Positions 16,654 to 25,046 are shown, numbered from the stretch's first letter. The stretch: 50,714 nucleotides of DNA from Flavobacteriaceae bacterium (GCA_002862805.1 PKEA01000074.1:1-50714); one strand, 5' to 3'. The notes: generated by a model from the letters alone, not told the origin. Translations and numbers: made by a program.

Positions 16654-17205
16654 TTTACCACATAGGTACATAGATTATTCTCAATATAAGTTATTTATAA
16701 GAAACTTTGTTTTAAACATAGTTTATTTTAAGTATTTAAAATATTCATTTACATATGTTTTTTGACCTTCTTTAAAAATGTTTTTACAATTAAAATTAAT
16801 GATAATTCCTTTTGGAGCTTTTAAAAGTTTCATATATGTCAGTAATTGTGCATCATGCATTGGATGAATTTCACTAACCGATTTTAATTCAACAACTAAA
16901 CAATTTTCAATAAATAAATCACATCTAAAATCAGTTTCTAACTCTTTTCCTTTGTATATAATGGGTAATTTTAATTCTGATTGATAATTAATATTCTTTG
17001 ATTTTAATTCCTCAATTAAGCATTGGTGATAAATACTTTCAAGTAAACCAGCGCCTAAATGCTTGTGAACTTCAATTGCACAACCAATTACTTCATAAGT
17101 TAACTCATCTATTTGCTTTTGTGTATTCATTTAAATTTCTATGTTAAATCAAAGATTCTCTATTTACTATTTTTTTAAAAATTTTCTATGTGCCTATGTG
17201 GTAAA
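16654..17205. mobile_element. GxxExxY unit bounded by two-part inverted repeats
   Basis: The outer arms 16654-16674 and 17185-17205 are inverted copies matching at 20 of 21 bases (core TTTACCACATAGG and ACATAGA). Inner arms at 16704-16721 and 17139-17156 also match inverted (CTTTG, TTTAA, CATAG blocks). The spacers between outer and inner arms are 29 and 28 bases, so the two ends are mirror images about 68 bases long. The GxxExxY gene fills the space between the inner arms almost exactly (stop 1 base inside the left arm, start 8 bases inside the right arm). The unit lies inside the B12 import operon and looks like an inserted non-autonomous element. Confidence 0.65.
16723..17130 (-). CDS. GxxExxY family protein, PD-(D/E)XK-like
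   Basis: The 135-residue protein carries the defining motif G28-LL-E31-SI-Y34 in the context LGAGLLESIYHQCL. It also has the downstream core DFRCDLFIENCLVVELKSV, in which Asp71 and E81-x-K83 match a PD-(D/E)XK nuclease-like centre, and ends with a KGIIINFN strand. The family is widespread in bacteria and has no established function that I know. It shares the direction of the B12 transporter genes but has no evident role in import. Its boundaries coincide with inverted repeats, so it is better read as a passenger. Confidence 0.88.
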   Translation of the reverse strand: MNTQKQIDELTYEVIGCAIEVHKHLGAGLLESIYHQCLIEELKSKNINYQSELKLPIIYKGKELETDFRCDLFIENCLVVELKSVSEIHPMHDAQLLTYMKLLKAPKGIIINFNCKNIFKEGQKTYVNEYFKYLK

Positions 17206-17208
17206 AGA

Positions 17209-18237
17209 TTAACTGAAATTTCTCTTTCGAACCAATAGCCAAATAACAATTGGTGCACCAATAATAGACGTTACAGCATTTATAGGTAAGGTAATATCAT
17301 AACCAGGACATTGCGCAATAATATCACAGAAAAGTAAAATAATTGCTCCAATTAATATCGTACTCCAAAATAATACAAAATGATTACTGGTTTGGAATAG
17401 TAGTTTTGCAATATGCGGAACTGCTAATCCAATAAAAGCAATAGGCCCAACAAAAGCGGTGATGCTTCCTGCTAAAATACTAGTTGCAAATATGATAATA
17501 TATCTTGTTTTCTTGAAGTTAACACCTAAACTTTTTGCGTATTTTTCGCCTAATAAAAGTGCGTCTAAAGGTTTGATTACTAAAAAGCTTAAGATGATTC
17601 CAATAAATGTAATGATAAAAAGTAAAGAAACTTCATTCCAACTTAAGTTGGCTAAACTTCCTAACGACCAAAAGGTAAATTTTTGTAATTGTTCGGCAGT
17701 TGAAAAATAAGATAAAACGGAAACAACTGCACTTGTTAAGCTTCCAAACATTAATCCTACAATAAGAATAGCCATTGTGTCTTTCAATTTTTGAGAAACT
17801 GTTAAAACTGCAATTAATACTAATGCACTTCCTAATGCTGAAGCTAAAACAATTCCATAACTTGATAAGAATAGATTTGCTAAAAATGAGGGTAAAAACC
17901 CAGCTCCAAGAATCACAAATGCAACACCTAAACTTGCTCCTGAACTCAGTCCTAATACATATGGACCGGCAAGTGGATTTCTAAATAAAGTTTGCATTAA
18001 CAAACCACTTATAGATAATGCCATTCCAACGAGAACTGCAGTAAAAGCTTTTGGGAGTCTAAAATTCCAAAGTATAATTTCCCAACTATCCTTTTGCATC
18101 GTATTTCCTAAAAAGCTATTGAAAATTTCTTTTACAGGAATAGAAACCGAACCCAAACTAATGTTCGTAAAAAACAGGACTACTAATACAATGATCAGAA
18201 GAATGAATAGAAAAGTATGTTTTTTTGTTTGTGGCAT
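17209..18237 (-). CDS. btuC: FecCD-type ABC transporter permease, BtuC-like
   Basis: The 342-residue protein has about ten hydrophobic helices. Typical FecCD motifs are LPKAFTAVLVGMALSISGLLMQ and the coupling segment RNPLAGPYVLGLSSGASLGVA, then TAFVGPIAFIGLAVPHIA near the C-terminus. It forms the homodimeric channel of a BtuCDF-type importer. It lies 24 bases downstream of the binding-protein gene and is followed directly by the inverted repeat of the GxxExxY unit and then the ATPase gene. Iron-siderophore permeases belong to the same family; the B12 assignment rests on context. Confidence 0.87.
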   Translation of the reverse strand: MPQTKKHTFLFILLIIVLVVLFFTNISLGSVSIPVKEIFNSFLGNTMQKDSWEIILWNFRLPKAFTAVLVGMALSISGLLMQTLFRNPLAGPYVLGLSSGASLGVAFVILGAGFLPSFLANLFLSSYGIVLASALGSALVLIAVLTVSQKLKDTMAILIVGLMFGSLTSAVVSVLSYFSTAEQLQKFTFWSLGSLANLSWNEVSLLFIITFIGIILSFLVIKPLDALLLGEKYAKSLGVNFKKTRYIIIFATSILAGSITAFVGPIAFIGLAVPHIAKLLFQTSNHFVLFWSTILIGAIILLFCDIIAQCPGYDITLPINAVTSIIGAPIVIWLLVRKRNFS

Positions 18238-18261
18238 GCTTAAGTATTCTTCAAAAGTAGT

Positions 18262-19401
18262 TTATTTTAATTTTTCAAAAAAATACAATTCATAATCGGG
18301 TAAAACTTCTGGATGTAAAATTTTGACAATGTCTTTTAAAACTAAATCAGGTCGGTTAGGAGCTAATTCATAAAAAATAACTCCACCTGTTTTTCCTTTT
18401 TTTGAGCTAGAAGTATATATGTTTTTATTTTGTACCGCTTTAAAATACTTATAGTTTGCATTTGTTTTAAGAATTTCATCTAAACTTGTAAATTGCCCTG
18501 GATTAATCCAAAAATCTGCATCTTTAGCTTTGTCTAAAACAGTTTCAAACGATAAAGCTAAACTTCCAGTTCCTTTAGAATCTTTCCATAAATAGTTTCC
18601 GTTAGCATCTTTTAAAAATAAAGCAGCCCAACTATCGCCTTGAGGTAAATACCATTGATCTTCATAAATAGAACCTGCCATAACTGTAGGCTTGTTTTTT
18701 ACGTTTTTTACTAATGATAAAGCTTCATTATAACTTTTTTCAATTTCAGAAAAAATAATATTTGCTTCTTCATTTTTATCATATAACGCACCAAAAAATT
18801 TAACCCATTCTGCTTTTCCTAGTGGTGTTTTTTCAGTCCAATCGGCATTAAAAATAATTTTCTGTCCGTTTTTTTCTAAATTTTTATAGGTTTTTAAGTC
18901 ACCATCAACACTAAAACCTACAATAATATCTGGATTTAAATCCAATATTAATTCGGTATTTAAACTTTGGTTACTCCCAATTTCACGAATAGTTCCATTG
19001 TCAATTAAAGCTCTTGTTTTTTCAGAAGAAACATAATGCGTAGAAGGAAATCCAACAATTGTATTTTCGCTTTGAAGCATTTCAATTGATGAAATATGAG
19101 TAGTTGAGGTAACAATTATTTTTTTTACTGGAATTTGAATTTTAGTATACGAATTTAAGCTATCAGGAAGTTGAGCGTTTTCTTTGTGCAAAACATATGT
19201 GTAAACCTCTTTTGCTTCGGGATAAGCATTTTTTACTTTTAAAATGGAAAAATGATCATATTCTACAATAGAAAAACCTTCAGCATGTTGCACTAAATTA
19301 ATTTCAGAAGTAATTTCTTTATTGGTTTTTGAAGCTTCTTTGCATTGTGTAAAAAGACTAAGGGAACAAATTAAAAATAAAATTTGATAAATTAAACGCA
19401 T
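18262..19401 (-). CDS. btuF: ABC transporter substrate-binding lipoprotein, BtuF-like
   Basis: The mature 379-residue form starts at the ATG at 19401, where MRLIYQILFLICSLSLFTQC gives a lipoprotein signal with Cys20. An upstream in-frame Met at 19524 would add 41 residues of unlikely sequence. The two-lobe periplasmic binding fold is indicated by KKIIVTSTTHISSIEMLQ, GSNQSLNTELILDLNPDIIVG, a long central helix, and SFETVLDKAKDADFWINPG with KAVQNKNIYTSS. It would deliver cobalamin (or a related chelate) from the receptor to the BtuC-like permease. It heads the importer operon. Confidence 0.85.
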   Translation of the reverse strand: MRLIYQILFLICSLSLFTQCKEASKTNKEITSEINLVQHAEGFSIVEYDHFSILKVKNAYPEAKEVYTYVLHKENAQLPDSLNSYTKIQIPVKKIIVTSTTHISSIEMLQSENTIVGFPSTHYVSSEKTRALIDNGTIREIGSNQSLNTELILDLNPDIIVGFSVDGDLKTYKNLEKNGQKIIFNADWTEKTPLGKAEWVKFFGALYDKNEEANIIFSEIEKSYNEALSLVKNVKNKPTVMAGSIYEDQWYLPQGDSWAALFLKDANGNYLWKDSKGTGSLALSFETVLDKAKDADFWINPGQFTSLDEILKTNANYKYFKAVQNKNIYTSSSKKGKTGGVIFYELAPNRPDLVLKDIVKILHPEVLPDYELYFFEKLK

Positions 19402-19502
19402 GCTTTTTTTTACAAAAGTATAGTTTTGTTTTAATATTTCATTGATTTGTAACAAATGATGCATAATGTATTTGAACGTTTTTTTAAATTTGAAATAAAA
19501 AA

Positions 19503-19610
19503 ATGAGAGGTAATTCAAATACATTTATTTACATCATTGCAGGAATAATTTTATTGCATTTTATTGTTGGGTTTGTATGGCTTATTTATAAAATGAATAA
19601 AAAGAAATAA
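19503..19610 (+). CDS. Small single-helix membrane protein
   Basis: This 35-residue frame begins MRGNSNTFIYIIAGIILLHF, continues with a membrane helix ending at FVWLIYKM, and closes with a basic tail, NKKK. The composition and positive-inside pattern look like a genuine small membrane protein rather than chance. It lies between the binding-protein gene (divergent) and the TonB-like gene (convergent, 3 bases away). I do not know a function. Confidence 0.55.
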   Translation: MRGNSNTFIYIIAGIILLHFIVGFVWLIYKMNKKK

Positions 19611-19613
19611 ATT

Positions 19614-20141
19614 TTATTGATCTGTTAAGCTAAAAACAATTGGAATAGCATAGCTTACAACAACTGTTTTTCCTCTATGTTCTCCGGGAATGAATTGAGG
19701 TAATTTATTAATAATTCTTAAAGCTTCTACTTCAAAATCGGCCGAATATTCTTTATTTGTAGCGGTAATTTTTGTTTTTATATTGCTTATATTTCCTTCT
19801 TTTGTTATTTCAAAAAGAACTATTGCTCTTGCTGTAATTTTATTTTTTTTTGCTTCTTTTGGATACTTTAAGTGCTTTTTAATATGTTTTTGAAACTCTT
19901 CATTGAAACATGCTTTGTTTTCAGTTTCATTAGTGAATTTACAATCTGGAAAACAAGGTGTTTTTTCTAAAATAGCATAAGGCAAAACAAGATCTTCCTC
20001 TATTTCACCTACTCTTATTTCAGAAACGTCATCAACCCTAACAGGAGGTAAATCTTCTCTGTCAAGTCGTGGTTCGCTTATAATTTGTGAAAAGCTATTT
20101 AAAGCGAATAAAATTGTGAAAATTGTAAATATCTTTTTCAT
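19614..20141 (-). CDS. TonB C-terminal domain protein with signal peptide
   Basis: The 175-residue protein ends in a TonB C-terminal domain: HLKYPKEAKKNKITARAIVLFEITKEG, then the helix SADFEVEALRIINKLPQF and VVSYAIPIVF. The N-terminus (MKKIFTIFTILFALNSFSQ) looks like a cleavable signal rather than the membrane anchor plus Pro-rich spacer of classical TonB. The protein may therefore be periplasmic and only share the receptor-contacting domain. Its position beside the B12 receptor suggests work with that receptor, but this is inference. Confidence 0.8.
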   Translation of the reverse strand: MKKIFTIFTILFALNSFSQIISEPRLDREDLPPVRVDDVSEIRVGEIEEDLVLPYAILEKTPCFPDCKFTNETENKACFNEEFQKHIKKHLKYPKEAKKNKITARAIVLFEITKEGNISNIKTKITATNKEYSADFEVEALRIINKLPQFIPGEHRGKTVVVSYAIPIVFSLTDQ

Positions 20142-20178
20142 ATCTAAAAATATATAATTTCAAATTTATAATTAAAAA

Positions 20179-20208
20179 TTGGTATCAACTAAAATAAATG
20201 TACTTTTG
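20179..20208 (+). promoter_or_regulatory. Promoter of the cobalamin riboswitch transcript
   Basis: TTG (20179-20181), exactly 19 bases, and TACTTTTG (20201-20208) match the Bacteroidota consensus perfectly. Transcription would begin about 20215, just before the riboswitch. Confidence 0.85.
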
Positions 20209-20212
20209 CACT

Positions 20213-20440
20213 CGAATTTTGGTTGTTGTTTTTGATTTTTTCAAAACAACATTAAAAGGGAATTTGGTGTAAAACCAAAGCTGTACCCGCAACTGTAAGC
20301 TAATAAGCTTGTTGTTATCTACAAAACCATTGTTTGTTAAGGCAAATGAGAAGGTAAACAACAAGACGCAAGCCAGGAGACCTGCCACATTCACTGAGTA
20401 ACAAACTTTCGGGAAAAAAGGTTTGAGTATGGGTAACTTC
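20213..20440 (+). ncRNA. Cobalamin riboswitch
   Basis: The element contains the conserved core AAAGGGAATTTGGTGTAAAA near 20255, then GCTGTACCCGCAACTGTAA, and the B12 box GCCAGGAGACCTGCC at 20372-20386. An 8-bp hairpin (20225-20232 with 20243-20250) precedes the core. Downstream an 8-bp hairpin around 20403-20428 (CAAACTTT with AAGGTTTG) could be part of the expression platform. Binding of adenosylcobalamin should lower expression of the receptor gene that starts at 20485. Confidence 0.95.
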
Positions 20441-20484
20441 TGTGCTTTTCTTCCAAATTTTATTAAAATTATTTATCAACTAAA

Positions 20485-22428
20485 ATGAACACTAAGTTTA
20501 TTAAATGGAGTATGTGCATTGGACTTTTAACGTCAATTTCTTATGCACAAGAACAAGATTCTTTAAAGATTAATCAATTAAATGAAGTTGTAGTTTCCGA
20601 CACAAAATTTGCACAAAGCAAAGAAAAATCGGGAAAAATTATTGAGAAAATTTCAGCTGAAGATTTAGCCAAAAGACCAGGACAATCGGTTGCAACTGTT
20701 TTAAGTCAGGTTGCTGGTGTAGAAATTAACGGAAATCAATCGGCTAACAGTAAAAATCAAGGTATTTACATAAGAGGAGGAAGAAACCGACAAGTAGCCA
20801 TTTATATTGATGGAGTTCCTGTAAATGATGCTTCTAATATCAATTCGGAATACGATTTACGTTTGTTAAACGTGGATATGATTGAAAGTATTGAAATTTT
20901 AAAAGGAGCATCGAGTACTTTGTATGGTTCAGGTGCCGCAACAGGAGTAATTAATATTACTTTAAAAAAATCAAGTAATTCAAAACTTTCAGGAAATGCT
21001 TTTTTTGCTTTAGGAACACAAAATACTTCAGAAGATTCAAAAACAAAACCTCAAGATTTTAATCAAGGTTTTTCGGTAAACGGAACCTTAGGGAAAGTTA
21101 CGTATTTAACTTCTTTAAGTAGTACTGAAACAAAAGGTTTTTCGGAAGCTTTTGGTGAGAATTATGAAGATGACACTTTTTCAAGAGTAAATGTTTTACA
21201 AAAAATTGGTTTCAAAGCAACTGATAAATTGTCGTTTGATTTCTTTGGAAATTATGATAAAATCAACAATACTTTTGATACTTCTTATGCTGGTTCAACT
21301 GTAAGTAATGATGATGTTTATAATAATGGAAATAGTGAACAATTTAGAATTGGTTTTTCTCCTAAATACAAATACAATAAAGGAGAATTGGTTTTAAATG
21401 CTTCAGCTGCAACTATTGATAGAGAGATTAATTTATTTAGTTCATGGACAAATACTGTTGATAATTATAGTTATTCATCAAGAAGTATAAATGCCGATTT
21501 ATTCAATAAATATACTTTTTCAAATCAGTTTTTTGCAATTATTGGAGTGCAAACTCAATATTTCGATATGACTCAAGAAGATGCTTATACAAATATTGAA
21601 AGAGAAGGAGCTAAGTTTAATATTATTGATCCTTATGCAACAGTTGTTTATAATTCAAACTTTGGTTTGAATGTAAATGCTGGTGCAAGAATGAATAATC
21701 ATAATGTATATGGAAATCATGTAGTTTATAATATTAATCCAAGTTATAATTTTTCTAATTTGCCTTTAAAAGTTTTAGCTTCATATAGTACTGCTTATAT
21801 TACGCCTAGTTTGTACCAATTATTTTCAGCTTATGGAAATTTAGATTTAAAACCTGAAGAGAATTCAACAGTTGAAGCTGGTTTTGAAACCAATTTATTT
21901 TCGAAGAAATTAACTTTTAACGCGGTTGGTTTTTACAGAGAAGAAACAAATGCTTTTGGCTTTTATACTAATCCAATTACTTGGACCTCAAATTATATTA
22001 ATATCGACGGAACGTATAATGCAAAAGGAGTTGAAACTTCGGTTAAATATAACTTCAACGATAAATTAACAGCTAATGCAAATTATACTTTTACCGAAGT
22101 AGAACAACCTTTAAGCCGATTAATTGCCAAACATAAAGCAAATGCAGGAGTTGATTATATGTTTAGCGAAAGAGCTTCATTTGGATTACAATATCAATTT
22201 GTAGATAAACGTAATGATGCTTTTTACAATAGTACACTTTGGGCTAATGAAAATGTATCGTTAGCTGCTTACCAATTGGTAAATGCAAACTTTAGATTAA
22301 GCGTAATTAAAAACAGATTGTCATTGTTTGGAGCAGTTAATAATATTTTAAATGAAGAGTTTCAGGAAAATATAGGTTATGCTACAAAAGGAAGAAACTA
22401 CAAATTAGGATTGAATTTTCAGTTTTAA
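20485..22428 (+). CDS. btuB: TonB-dependent vitamin B12 receptor, BtuB-like
   Basis: The 647-residue outer-membrane protein starts with a signal peptide (to about residue 21, SYAQ). A short TonB-box region follows, then the plug domain (about 30-150) with VATVLSQVAGVEI, IYIRGGRNRQVAIYIDGVPV and IEILKGASSTLYGSGAATGVINI. The rest is a 22-strand barrel ending in the typical C-terminal NYKLGLNFQF with a terminal Phe. The cobalamin riboswitch immediately upstream identifies the substrate as a cobalamin or related corrinoid. A terminator follows the gene, so it is probably transcribed alone. Confidence 0.94.
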   Translation: MNTKFIKWSMCIGLLTSISYAQEQDSLKINQLNEVVVSDTKFAQSKEKSGKIIEKISAEDLAKRPGQSVATVLSQVAGVEINGNQSANSKNQGIYIRGGRNRQVAIYIDGVPVNDASNINSEYDLRLLNVDMIESIEILKGASSTLYGSGAATGVINITLKKSSNSKLSGNAFFALGTQNTSEDSKTKPQDFNQGFSVNGTLGKVTYLTSLSSTETKGFSEAFGENYEDDTFSRVNVLQKIGFKATDKLSFDFFGNYDKINNTFDTSYAGSTVSNDDVYNNGNSEQFRIGFSPKYKYNKGELVLNASAATIDREINLFSSWTNTVDNYSYSSRSINADLFNKYTFSNQFFAIIGVQTQYFDMTQEDAYTNIEREGAKFNIIDPYATVVYNSNFGLNVNAGARMNNHNVYGNHVVYNINPSYNFSNLPLKVLASYSTAYITPSLYQLFSAYGNLDLKPEENSTVEAGFETNLFSKKLTFNAVGFYREETNAFGFYTNPITWTSNYINIDGTYNAKGVETSVKYNFNDKLTANANYTFTEVEQPLSRLIAKHKANAGVDYMFSERASFGLQYQFVDKRNDAFYNSTLWANENVSLAAYQLVNANFRLSVIKNRLSLFGAVNNILNEEFQENIGYATKGRNYKLGLNFQF

Positions 22429-22452
22429 GAAAAAATAATAATTACTATTTTA

Positions 22453-22493
22453 AAAGAGGTTTTAGTACATTTACTAAAATCTCTTTTTTTTTT
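22453..22493 (+). terminator. Terminator of the B12 receptor gene
   Basis: A 15-bp stem with one G-T pair (22453-22467 with 22472-22486, loop CATT) runs into a long T tract. Confidence 0.88.
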
Positions 22494-22547
22494 GTTTGTA
22501 ACAAAATGAAAACACATTCGTCTACCTTATAAACCAACTAATAACTA

Positions 22548-23078
22548 ATGAATCAAATTGAGTTTTTAAAAATAATAAATCCTTTTAAGGATAAAGTTTT
22601 TAGAATTGCTAAGCGTTTATTAGTGAGTTCAGAAGAAGCTGAAGATGCTACACAAGAAGTTCTTATCCGTTTATGGAATAAAAAGGAAGGTTTAGAAAAG
22701 TATAATAGCGTGGAAGCACTTGCAGTAACAATGACTAAGAATTATTGTTTAGACCAATTAAAGTCGAAACGAGCAAGTAATTTAAAGTTGGTTCACAGTA
22801 ATTATTCTGATAGTCAAGCAGGAATTGATAAACAAGTAGAAGATAAAGACAGTTGGAACTGGGTAGAAAAAATAATGAATGATTTACCAGAACAACAACG
22901 ATTAATAGTGCAAATGCGAGATGTAGAAGAATATGAGTTTAATGAAATTGCAGAAGCATTAGAAATGAATGAAACCGCAGTAAGAGTAGCTTTATCAAGA
23001 GCTAGAAAAATGATAAAAGAAAAATTAGTTGAAAAACATAATTATGGAATTAGCCCAAATAGAACAATTACTAAATAA
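22548..23078 (+). CDS. ECF-type RNA polymerase sigma factor
   Basis: The 176-residue protein has region 2 (NPFKDKVFRIAKRLL, EDATQEVLIRLWNKKEG, VTMTKNYCLDQLKSKR) and region 4 (LPEQQRLIVQMRDVEEYEFNEIAEALEMNETAVRVALSRARKM). This is the compact layout of extracytoplasmic-function sigma factors. The gene overlaps the next gene by 35 bases, and that product looks like its membrane anti-sigma factor. No FecR/SusC pair follows, so it is not a classic iron-starvation or SusC/D regulator. The signal sensed is unknown. Confidence 0.92.
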   Translation: MNQIEFLKIINPFKDKVFRIAKRLLVSSEEAEDATQEVLIRLWNKKEGLEKYNSVEALAVTMTKNYCLDQLKSKRASNLKLVHSNYSDSQAGIDKQVEDKDSWNWVEKIMNDLPEQQRLIVQMRDVEEYEFNEIAEALEMNETAVRVALSRARKMIKEKLVEKHNYGISPNRTITK

Positions 23079-23484
23079 GTATTTAGAAGGAAATACAAGC
23101 ATTGCCGAAGAAAAAGATTTAAAAAAATATTTCTCTTCAAATAATGTGGCATCACATTTGCAACCTTATAAAGAAATGTTTGGTTATTTTAAAAATCAAG
23201 AAGAAGTACAATTTACAAAAACACTTCCATTACAACCTAGAAAACGAAACGTCGTAAAATGGATTGGAGTTGCTGCAAGTTTTGTAGTTCTTTTTGGAAC
23301 AGCATTTTTTTATATGAATTCTAATAATTCTAATGAAGATTTAGGAACATATGATGATCCAGAAGTTGCATTTATTGAAACACAAAAAGCACTAGAAATG
23401 CTTTCAGAAAATGTAAATCATGGAGTAGAAAGTGTTGCATTACTAAATGAGTACAATCAATCAAAAAAAACAATTTTTAAATAA
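23044..23484 (+). CDS. Putative membrane anti-sigma factor
   Basis: The 146-residue protein starts at the ATG at 23044; a TTG 15 bases earlier is less likely. Residues 1-70 are cytoplasmic (IEQLLNKYLEGNTSIAEEKDLKKYF, typical of Bacteroidota anti-sigma N-termini). A basic segment RKRNVVKW precedes a single membrane helix (about 74-92), and the remainder is extracytoplasmic. Its overlap with the sigma gene supports a paired function. Similarity is by layout, not by a well-defined catalytic motif. Confidence 0.75.
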   Translation: MELAQIEQLLNKYLEGNTSIAEEKDLKKYFSSNNVASHLQPYKEMFGYFKNQEEVQFTKTLPLQPRKRNVVKWIGVAASFVVLFGTAFFYMNSNNSNEDLGTYDDPEVAFIETQKALEMLSENVNHGVESVALLNEYNQSKKTIFK

Positions 23485-23491
23485 AAAAAAG

Positions 23492-24019
23492 ATGAAAAAG
23501 TTAGTATTAAGTATCGTTTTATTTGCATTTACAAGTATAGGATTTGCACAAAATGCCTTCGATAAATTTGAAGACAAAGAAGGTGTAGCTTCGGTAATTG
23601 TTAATTCGAAAATGTTTGAATTAATGAGTAAAGTAAAAGTAGATACAAAAGATAAAGAAGCTCAACAATACATGAATTTGCTAAAAAAATTAGATAACTT
23701 AAAAGTATTTATGTCATCTAGTGCTAAAGTTTCTGCTGAGATGAAAAGTACGGTTGCGAGTTATTTAAAAACAAATCCGTTAGAAGAATTAATGCGTGTT
23801 AGCGAAGATGGTAGAAAAGTAAATATTTATGTAAAATCGGGTGCTTCAGAAAATATTGTAAAAGAATTATTAATGTTTATCGAAGATCCAATGTCTAAAG
23901 ATAAACAAGCAGTTGTACTTTCATTAACCGGAAATTTTAATTTGGATGAAATCTCTGCGTTAACAGAAAAAATGAATTTACCAGGTGGAAACGAGCTTAA
24001 AAAAGCATCAAAAAAGTAA
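23492..24019 (+). CDS. DUF4252 family exported protein
   Basis: The 175-residue protein starts MKKLVLSIVLFAFTSIGFAQ, a signal peptide, at the ATG at 23492; an earlier in-frame start lies inside the anti-sigma gene and is not favoured. The mature part has FDKFEDKEGVASVIVNSKMFELM, EELMRVSEDGRKVNIYVKSG and VVLSLTGNFNLDEISALTEKM, which match DUF4252. No catalytic residues are evident. It is the third gene of the ECF operon and presumably a target or feedback part of the envelope response. Confidence 0.85.
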   Translation: MKKLVLSIVLFAFTSIGFAQNAFDKFEDKEGVASVIVNSKMFELMSKVKVDTKDKEAQQYMNLLKKLDNLKVFMSSSAKVSAEMKSTVASYLKTNPLEELMRVSEDGRKVNIYVKSGASENIVKELLMFIEDPMSKDKQAVVLSLTGNFNLDEISALTEKMNLPGGNELKKASKK

Positions 24020-24023
24020 AAAA

Positions 24024-24551
24024 ATGAAAATAATTGTAATTACAATAGTTTCTTTTTTAGCTTTAAGTTGTTCAAACAAACCAACTTTACAAAAGTACTT
24101 TGTTGAAAATACTGAAAATAAAGATTTTATTGCTTTAGATGTTTCTCCAAGTATTTTAAAAGTAGATGAAATGTCTTTAAGTGAATCTGAAGAGAAAGCT
24201 TTAGAAACTTTTGATAAAATGAATATTATTGCTTTTAAAAAAGATTCAATAAATGAAGTAAAACTTAATGATGAGGTTACTAAAGTAAAGTCAATTTTAA
24301 AAGGAGAAGAATACCAACAATTAATGAGGTTTGGCTCTTCTAAACAAGGCGCTGCAATTTATTTTATTGGCGAAGATGATGATATTGACGAATTTGTAGT
24401 ATATGCAAATAATGCAACATCGGGTTTTGCACTAGTCCGAGTTTTAGGAGATAATATGAATCCAAATGATGTTATGACTTTGTTTGAGATTATGCGTAAA
24501 TCAAAAGTAGATTTAGATCAACTTAAACCATTAGAAGGAATTTTAAAATAA
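24024..24551 (+). CDS. DUF4252 family lipoprotein
   Basis: The 175-residue lipoprotein begins MKIIVITIVSFLALSC with the lipidated Cys at residue 16. It is a diverged relative of the preceding protein: KYFVENTENKDFIALDVSPSI resembles the start of the DUF4252 domain and IDEFVVYANNATSGFALVRVLG the middle. The start at 24024 lies 5 bases after the previous stop. It is the last gene of the operon before a terminator. The two neighbouring DUF4252 proteins, one soluble and one membrane-anchored, may interact; this is inference. Confidence 0.82.
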   Translation: MKIIVITIVSFLALSCSNKPTLQKYFVENTENKDFIALDVSPSILKVDEMSLSESEEKALETFDKMNIIAFKKDSINEVKLNDEVTKVKSILKGEEYQQLMRFGSSKQGAAIYFIGEDDDIDEFVVYANNATSGFALVRVLGDNMNPNDVMTLFEIMRKSKVDLDQLKPLEGILK

Positions 24552-24567
24552 GTTAGTTATTGAAAAT

Positions 24568-24602
24568 AAAAAAGGCTCAAATTAAATTTTGAGCCTTTTT
24601 TT
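24568..24602. terminator. Bidirectional terminator between ECF operon and crt operon
   Basis: GGCTCAAA pairs with TTTGAGCC around a short AT loop; A-runs on the left and T-runs on the right extend the stem. It separates two convergent operons. Confidence 0.88.
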
Positions 24603-25044
24603 ATTTTTTTAAATATTTTAATGGGAATAAAAGCATTCCAAAACATTCACCATGTTCTTTTCCTGTATGTTTATGATGCATTTTATGCGCTCTTCTTACC
24701 GCTTTAGCATATCTACTATTAGCATTTCTAAACAATTTGAAGCGTTGGTGAATAAAAATATCATGAACAAAAAAGTAGGCTAATCCATAAGCAAAAATAC
24801 CAAGACCAATTGCTAAGCCAATCTCAAGAATATTATTTTTCCATAATAAGAAAAAACCAATGCTTACAATTGCATAAAAAATAAAAAACAAATCATTTCG
24901 TTCAAACCAAGAATTGTGATCTTTTTTATGATGATCAGCGTGTAAACTCCATAAAAAACCATGCATAACATATTTATGAGTAAACCAAGCCATAAATTCC
25001 ATCATGGAAAAGGTAAGTATAAAAACTAATAAATGAATCCACAT
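24601..25044 (-). CDS. crtZ: Beta-carotene hydroxylase
   Basis: The 147-residue integral membrane di-iron enzyme shows the histidine clusters of CrtZ in order: HKYVMH, HADHH, HDIFIHQR and HKMHHKH. These ligate two irons. It has about four membrane helices. It adds hydroxyl groups at the 3 and 3' positions of beta-carotene, giving beta-cryptoxanthin and zeaxanthin. It is the last gene of the merR-crtI-crtB-crtZ operon, 2 bases after crtB. Confidence 0.95.
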   Translation of the reverse strand: MWIHLLVFILTFSMMEFMAWFTHKYVMHGFLWSLHADHHKKDHNSWFERNDLFFIFYAIVSIGFFLLWKNNILEIGLAIGLGIFAYGLAYFFVHDIFIHQRFKLFRNANSRYAKAVRRAHKMHHKHTGKEHGECFGMLLFPLKYLKK

Positions 25045-25046
25045 AA

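Noticed and set aside
19402..19524. N-terminal extension of the BtuF-like protein
   Set aside because: The 41 extra residues would bury the lipoprotein signal and overlap the small divergent gene.
20185..20394. 69-aa frame on the minus strand
   Set aside because: It is the complement of the cobalamin riboswitch; the RNA element explains the sequence.
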